From Agaricus subrufescens (Eukaryota > Basidiomycota > Agaricomycetes > Agaricales > Agaricaceae), in assembly GCA_029945375.1 (NCBI GenBank), contig CM057064.1, forward strand, positions 2,418,001 through 2,482,000: a stretch of 64,000 nucleotides of DNA, written 5' to 3'. Every line of letters begins with the position of its first letter. Position 1 is the stretch's first letter. The position numbers and the translations under genes were made by a program. Below are positions 57,682-64,000 of this stretch, piece by piece. The notes under the pieces are model-generated. The model was not told where the DNA came from and did no database searches. It saw only the letters and a program-made list of their open reading frames with translations.

Positions 57682-60367
57682 ATGACCCTCGCTCCCGCCA
57701 ACGACTCCCTCGCTGTTTCTGCACCCTCCAGCTCGCCCTCTACCCCTCAGCCCCAGAATGGTGCTGGTAAATCTGGGCCTCAGGATAAAACAGAAATGGA
57801 GCCAGAGCTATTGGGGGAATTGCCCAAGGTGTGTGTTTCACGTCGCTCTTCATATTTTGCTTCAATGTTCACTTTCAAACGCATATATATCAGAAATATG
57901 CTCCATCAAGTGTTTCACACCCGTCTGTAGAATCTATCCCTGGCGTACAAGTAGACGTCGAGTATGCCTGTGTTTCTCATATTTGTGGTGCCCACATTTT
58001 GACAGTTTACTTTTTTAATCCAGCCCTCAGTTGCCAGGGACTCTCTCAGCCACCGGCGATCATCCTGAATTAAATCAAATTTCGACTACGATGGGGAACG
58101 TTTCCATGAGTGGCTTTAAAAACACAGGTACTGAACCGAGCACAGTTTCTCCGCGTGAGTTCTGTATCTATATACGTGATGAACGCAAACTGATATCTTG
58201 TAACGCGCGCCGGTTTCAGTACCGATTGAACCCTCTCAAAGATCACATCCTCTTCAAGAAGAGCCGCAGCAGTTTGGAGACTCTTCCCACCCCAGTACAC
58301 GCCAAAATGAACCCGTTGACCAAAGTACATCGAAGCCGCTGTCCCCTTCGCTTCAGCACTTCTATTCGACACCAAACGAAAATGGGACACAGCCGGACGC
58401 AGGTGCCTCCCCTGTCGAGGATGTCGTCATGGTTGCGAATGATCAAGATACTGGCTCAGACGACTCGGCGCCTGAAGGATATGAACGTACTGCCGAATCT
58501 AAAAAGTCAACGCAGAAACGTCCTTCTGATACACTATTTCAAGGTCCTGCAAAACGGGCCCGAACATCCTCCGCTACCTGCGTCAATCCTGTAGTTTCTC
58601 CTGTGTCTGACGATCTTCTCATTCATACGGATAACAAGGGTAAGACTGTATCTCCTCTCATTATTTCGTGTGTCTTATCATTTACATTCCAGATCATGTA
58701 TCAGATTTCCCAATATGCGATTCTTCCTCTGTGCCAACACCAGCTGTGAATGCAGATACAGATGCGGGCCAGCAAAAAGATGCAGTTGATGTTGCTATTG
58801 TTTGCGATTCCTCAATTGCAAATTCACAGACGACACTCGAGAACAACTCAACTCCAGATGCCAGTCTAATCCCATCAATCAGCTCCCCATCTAAAATCAG
58901 GCAACCCTCATCTCCTGATCCATCTCAAGCTCCTGTGCAATACAAACCGCATCAGACCAAGCCAACGGCCACAAGTACATCTAGTTTAGCTAATAATCCC
59001 TATTTTGCCCTCAGTACCGCTTTTTTGAAGGGATCGACGAGTCCGGCCACGACCGGTTACAATCCGTACAGTTTATATTATGGTCCAGGAACTCCTATCA
59101 CACCTCATACTCCAACATACCCGTATCCCTATCTCTACCCAGTTCACAGTCCCGTATCTGCGGCCATGTACCCAGCAAGTCCCACTTTCGTTCCATCACC
59201 TACCCAAAAATCACCCTCTCCTCTTGCTCACGCTGGTACCGAACCTCCAAGACAAAGGCCCAAGCGACTGAAAGCCCATACCGTAACCAGTGGGAATCAC
59301 AATATTCCCATCGTTCCACGAGATAAGAAAGGAAAACCGATGCTTCCGTTGAATGTGGGTATCATGACCGTTATCAGTTTGGGTGAAGTATGCATGCGCG
59401 AACATTTTCACACCGAACGCTACATATTCCCAGTTGGTTACGAAGTCACAAGGTAATCAATTGTCAGATTTCAACCAACAGTTCTAACTCTACTTGACCA
59501 GGCGATATTTATCCACAGTAGATTCGAATGCTGAGGTCGTCTACCACTGCACCATTCTCGATGGAGGTGATGGGCCTAAATTCCAAATTGTACCTTCGGA
59601 TGCTCCAGGAAGGGAGGTTATAGCAGGTACCGCAACTGGTGCTTGGTCGAGTATCGTCAAGCAGGCCAATGCCATTCGAAGTCGCCAACACTCGAACTCT
59701 GTCTCGGGCCCTGATTTCTTTGGGTTAGGGCAGAATACAATTAAACATCTAATTCAGGAGCTACCGAACGCTGACCGGTTGAAGGATTACGTTTGGCAGA
59801 ATTTCATAGAGGGCGGGTGTGTCTTTTCTTCTCTTACGTGAGTCCTCAGTATTAACACGTTTCTATAGTCCTCTAGGTGGTCGACACGCGGCTGTCACAC
59901 CTGCACTTCCCGAAGACTACGACTCAACCTTACCTATCGGCGCATTATATCCTGTAGAACGAGATCGATTAAAGCGCGAAATCGCCACGAGTCCTCGTGG
60001 GTTAAACCATTATCCGCAACACATCATAGCCCAGGCTGAAGCACAATCACAACGGAAAGATCTGATGGGTGGTCAACTATCGGGCCAACAAGCGAACCTC
60101 AACCAGCAACTGATGCCCACCGAATTGGCTCTAGGGGTGGCCAACGGCCACGTCAGCGTACCCTCCGGTTCTCCGGGCCAACTCATTGGTCCTGGTGCCG
60201 TAACTTCCTCCCAGCCCCCTCCATCTAATATTCAAGGGCCATCGTCGTCAGTTCCAACAACGATTGCAAGCATAATGAGTGCCTATCCTGCACCCGTCGC
60301 CACACCGCCCATAGTGGCTTCTCCTTCCACCCCTCCATCTAGTTCCACTTCATCCCTACCATCATAA
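57682..60367 (+). CDS. FYRN/FYRC-domain nuclear protein (TBRG1-like)
   Basis: ATG 57682 gives MTLAPANDSLAVSAPSS and a disordered Ser/Pro-rich N-terminal half spread over several exons, with KRARTSS as a possible nuclear signal. The folded part starts at about 59300: IPIVPRDKKGKPMLPLNVGIMTVISLGEV, REHFHTERYIFPVGYEVTRRYLST (FYRN), YHCTILDGGDGPKFQIVPSDAPGREV, TGAWSSIVKQAN and SGPDFFGLGQNTIKHLIQELPNA (FYRC). The C-terminus is a Gln/Ser/Pro-rich tail ending TSSLPS-stop. The FYRN-FYRC pair without SET, PHD or JmjC domain matches the TBRG1-like group, which associates with chromatin. A specific complex cannot be inferred here. Confidence 0.88.
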
Positions 60368-61019
60368 TAAGATCTTATGTGCCATGTGCAACCCTGTATA
60401 ATCAAGCATTCTCTTTTTCATTGCATTGTTTTTGTAGTCATCGAACTTGTTCGCGCATTTTTCCTTTTTTGTTTTTGGTTCTCATGAACTTCACGTCTAT
60501 CACTATTATTTCCTTTTTTTGTCGGCTTCTTCACCTCACTGCTCTTCTTTGAACTATGTTCAACCTCTTGCTCCTTCTGCATTTGTTTGACTTGACATTG
60601 TCATTCCGGGGTTTTCGGTTTAGTCTTTGGGCTTTGGCTTACAATGTTATAGGTTTGAATGGTATGCTTGATTCAGAAGCTTATCGATATGTGCTATAAC
60701 ACATACATGGCTCTTATTTACTGTCTATTTTCTGCCTCATTCCTTCCACGACTGCTTAGAGCGCCCCCTAGGCAAAACTCACTCTACAGTCGCTTTATGG
60801 AGGATTAACCAATTCGCTTTGGTTAGTTTCTGTAAAGGCTAGATTGACGAATGCATGAACAGATCGAAAGCCCACCTCATTATTGAGGATGTGGCTTTTT
60901 AAAATGCATGCTCCCGTGGGGACTTCGGCTGTTGCAAGGGTTGTGCGAGATACGAAGTAGTATAGGGAGCATACATAAAATGATTATTGTTACGGGTGTA
61001 TTTACCCACTAGATCAAAT
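60368..61019. other. Intergenic between convergent genes
   Basis: About 650 bases with T-rich runs near 60450-60530. Holds two 3' UTRs; nothing else seen. Confidence 0.4.
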
Positions 61020-62497
61020 TCATAGCCTCTGCCCAGATGTTTTTCTTGGTGGGGACTTAGTCTTATTTGATGATGTCTCAGGTTCTGGATTTTCTTGGAC
61101 GTCGCTATCCGATTTTCGACCCTTGGCGGCGTCCTTGCTTGATGAGGAATCGTTTAAGAGAGATAGGCCTCGTTCGATCGCAGAAGTGAGGCTGGCGACT
61201 TCATCTTCTAGATCAGCCTTATCGGCAGTCGGCGGAGGAGTCTCATCAACTTCATCATCCTTTTCCACACTGCCTTCAGTATCTTTCCAAAGTTCATCCA
61301 ACTCCTCTTCCCATCCCAATTCTTGGCATAATTCACGGACCATCTCGTCGCATTTACCCAAAAGCAAGACGTCATCTGCGCGGTTTGAGAAATCGCCTAC
61401 TTGTTCGAGATTGATCAAGACGCGTGGGCATTTGGTGTCGACCATTGTTGCGAGCATGGCAAAGGGATGGACGGTGAGGGATGTGCCCATGACGATGAGG
61501 AGATCCGCTTGTTCGAGTAATGGAATCGATTGGATGAATTCTTCAGGAAGCTTTTTTAAGAGATTTTTTTTTTTTAGCTTCATGCTGCGTTTCGTAAGAG
61601 CAAGTGAAACACATACCGATTCTCCGAAGAAAACGATATCAGGTTTCACAAGGCCTCGACAACCATCACATCGCGGGATAGTCTTATCTTTGATATGGAC
61701 TTTGATTAGAAAGTCGTCATAGGGCGCTTCACAACTGATACATCGCTGAGAAGCGAAACTTCCGTGTGCTTCGATGATTTTGTCGTCTGGAACACCGGCA
61801 CGACGTTCTAGAGTATCAATGTTTTGCGTGAAACATTTGAGTAGGAGGCCTTTGTTGTGGATCAGACGAATGAAGGAGTGGGCGAGTGTAGGACGGAATT
61901 TTCCAGGGTAAAGTTCTTGAGCGAGGGTGTAAACTTTTTGAATTCGAAGTATATCGAGTTGAGTGTGGATGTGGGTTAAGCTTTGGAGGGTTAGGACGTA
62001 CAGGGTACCGGGTTGCGTCGGAAATATCCAATCTCGAATACGGCTTCGGGGTATGGAAGGTTTAACCTGGCAAGATTCGACTGCGGAGTTGGAAGTATTA
62101 TTAGCCGGTTTATATCCACGCTAATGAGAGCGCACATAGAGGCCTTGAAGAAAACATGAATAAAACAATTCAGAGTGTTTTATTTGACATACGTACCAGT
62201 TTCTGGGGATCTGAAATCGGGTATACCAGCAGCAGTACTGACACCTGTTACGATATGCCTTCATACAGGTCCTATCTTAGAATACAGATAACAACACACC
62301 TGCACCCAACTAACCTCACCAATCGTTAGCAACTGAGACAGACAAGCAGTAAACATCCATACCATAAGAACGATATTCTTGCATTCATTAGACTTGATGT
62401 ATTCCGCGAGCTTGGGCAGGTCCGTGCTTTCTAAAGTGACAGGTTTGGCCTGCACCTTAGGTTTTCGTGGGCGTTTGCGACTTTCACCAGATCCCAT
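61020..62497 (-). CDS. NAD-dependent protein deacetylase, sirtuin class I (SIR2/HST2 type)
   Basis: Removes acetyl groups from lysines using NAD. ATG 62497 gives MGSGESRKRPRKPKVQ and STDLPKLAEYIKSNECKNIVLM. A 10-nt exon (62300-62309) then completes LGAGVSTAAGIPDFRSPETG, the NAD-binding GAGxS motif. Next come [59 protein letters not shown] (FTQNID) and IIEAHGSF (catalytic His). The zinc knuckle is CISC...CDGC, followed by VKPDIVFFGES, VMGTSLTVHPFA and PRVLINLEQVG. The C-terminal extension of about 110 residues is acidic then basic (KSPPRKTSGQRL-stop). Domain order is complete and matches the SIRT2/Hst2 branch. Confidence 0.94.
62300..62309 (-). other. 10-nt micro-exon of the sirtuin gene
   Basis: Lying between an intron starting GTATGG and one starting GTGTGT, the ten bases TTGGGTGCAG supply Leu-Gly-Ala and the first base of the next Gly. 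Without them the GAGVST motif cannot be formed. Confidence 0.65.
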
Positions 62498-63518
62498 CCT
62501 TGTTTCAGCTAATGATTCAAAAGTGTGCTGGCTTTTATTTAGTTTTTATTTTATTTAGGAAAGCAACGATAACAGAGCTGGAATGCAAAGAGAAACTGGA
62601 AGATGCTGTAAGATGATGGGAAGAGCCAAGCTGTGTTACAGCGCTAATTATGAGTCGGATCACGCTGCCTAATCAGGAACAAACTTGATAAATTAACAAA
62701 TGTTTCTAACTCAAAAACTCGTGGCAGGACAAAGTTTAAACACAAAAGGTGGCTCGCGCAGTATGCAAACACTGTTACTACTGGAGTATGGCGACAGCAT
62801 ATTATAAACACGATTAAACGCCGTGGTGTCCACAAAGAAACGGTTTAGACTACTTTATAACCAGGCATTTGGCTCATAAACTCAGAAAGGATTTTTCTTT
62901 ACCCTTTCGGCAACTATGATGCTTGTGATAGCGTTCTCAACACATAAACAAAAAAAATCAAATACACATATGTGATTTTCTTTGCAGATCATACACTTCA
63001 TCAGCTTCTGAGAGCAGCGACAACCGCACTCTCAATTTTCCAGGACATTTAGATAGAACACTACTCGCAATCTGATCCCGCGGTTTATGACGAATATTCG
63101 GAAAAAGACTAAATTCCCCACTCAAACTTGCTTTTAACAAGAGTTAGAATTTCAATCTCAATCGCGCCTTCCTCAGGTGCTATCTGGTAGAATCAGCGGT
63201 GAATCAGCGGTGACCATCATATTTGCAGAACACGATGAGGTCTATTAATGCAATAGAGCTGCGCGCCTCGAGGAATTTCTGTCGTGCAAAGTGCAAGGCT
63301 CGTACGGCATCACTTGGAATATATCAGTGAATGCTACATGGTACTTCATCTGTACCGAGTTTCGTAGATAACGTACTATAAAGATACCTATCAACTGCGA
63401 GCGTATCCGACAAAAACACAGGAATCACAATGCCGGGTAAAATAACAGAAAGAAAAAGAGAGAAACACACAATACATGATAAAGCACAGCGCGCAGAACA
63501 TGACCCTCTCAAACAACC
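62498..63518. other. Intergenic, sirtuin to MYND gene
   Basis: About 1.0 kb, AT-rich. Short open frames show no family motif. A GAATCAGCGGTGAATCAGCGGTGA tandem duplication of 12 bases occurs at about 63191-63214. Confidence 0.4.
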
Positions 63519-64000
63519 CTAACAAGCACTCGCCTCAACACACACCCGCTTATGCTCCGGCCAATCCGCACGCTGATGCTGCTCAGAGCAATACCTCACC
63601 AACTTACACCTCCCACACACCTGACCATAACTCAACTTCGTTTCTCTCTTGATCACCGCTTCAACATCCTCAGCAGATACACCACCAATACTCCCTCCTT
63701 CACTCCCCTCAACCGAAAGCGATTCCTCCAACGATTCCTCTGCCACCAATTTCTCAAGACATACATCGCATTCGATCCAATTACACATCTCCTTTCGATG
63801 AAAAGTCCTCCGTCTTCCCTTCTTATTCACGATTGGCAATATCGCTGCTCCATTTACTCCTCTCCGGGGAAAGCGTATTACTTCACATTCTTCTGTGCAG
63901 CATAGATTCGGGCAGCCGGTGGGGAGGTCGTAGAAGATCTCGGGATCAGGAACATAGTCTGGATGGGTGAAGAAAATTTGCGTATACGACGAAGTCTGAT
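63519..64000 (-). CDS. MYND-type zinc-finger protein, 3' part (5' end outside window)
   Basis: The minus frame enters open at base 64000 and reads IFFTHPDYVPDPEIFYDLPTG, CPNLCCTEECEVIRF, FHRKEMCNWIECDVCLEKL, an acidic Ser/Glu segment, then CGRCKLVRYCSEQHQRADWPEHKRVC. The last block is a C-terminal zinc-finger pattern of MYND type (paired cysteines, then Cys, His and Cys). The protein ends VEASAC-stop. MYND fingers bind proline-rich peptides in chromatin and other proteins. No SET domain is visible in this part. The extra cysteine pairs (CPNLCC, CDVC) may bind another zinc. Confidence 0.8.
   Translation of the reverse strand, partial: QTSSYTQIFFTHPDYVPDPEIFYDLPTGCPNLCCTEECEVIRFPRRGVNGAAILPIVNKKGRRRTFHRKEMCNWIECDVCLEKLVAEESLEESLSVEGSEGGSIGGVSAEDVEAVIKRETKLSYGQVCGRCKLVRYCSEQHQRADWPEHKRVCVEASAC

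Overview
The window is nuclear DNA of a filamentous basidiomycete, most likely an agaricomycete. Nearly every recognisable gene is cut by several 45-60 nt GT-AG introns. Basidiomycete-type families are present (a DUF6533 membrane protein, a local BTB/POZ cluster, a PAS-domain protein of agaricomycete type), and genes sit on both strands without operons. All products were recognised by reading conceptual translations by eye. No database search was run, so exon borders are approximate except where a motif fixes them.

Left part (1-17.3 kb): 3' part of a cytochrome P450, a RidA/YjgF deaminase, an NTA1-like N-terminal amidase, a convergent RecQ helicase, methylthioribulose-1-phosphate dehydratase of methionine salvage, a secreted GH27 alpha-galactosidase with a C-terminal CBM35-like module, then a divergent pair: a PAS-domain protein and TRM61, the tRNA m1A58 methyltransferase catalytic subunit.

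Island (17.3-22.7 kb): between TRM61 and its convergent neighbour RAD4/XPC lies about 5 kb of unusual DNA. Its left end carries a decayed second copy of the RAD4 3' end. Its right end carries a short copy of the last TRM61 codons. In between is a head-to-head, partly palindromic pair of paralogues encoding an unrecognised protein with two copies of an approximately 80-residue domain. Both copies carry lesions. A further decayed reading frame follows. This is the most interesting part of the window.

Middle (22.9-47.4 kb): RAD4/XPC, an intronless alpha/beta hydrolase, a small helical protein, TAF6, a DUF6533 membrane protein, three tandem BTB/POZ genes of the same design, a long serine-rich disordered protein, and a divergent SnoaL/NTF2-like protein.

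Right part (47.4-64 kb): sparse and repeat-poor apart from one 68-bp direct repeat; then a ZIP zinc transporter, two genes of unknown function (one with a frame break), a FYRN/FYRC nuclear protein, a class I sirtuin of SIR2/HST2 type, and the 3' part of a MYND zinc-finger protein. DNA repair and chromatin or transcription genes are well represented (RecQ, RAD4, TAF6, FYR protein, sirtuin), but they are scattered housekeeping genes rather than a pathway cluster. I see no secondary-metabolite cluster, no rRNA or tRNA gene and no intact transposon.
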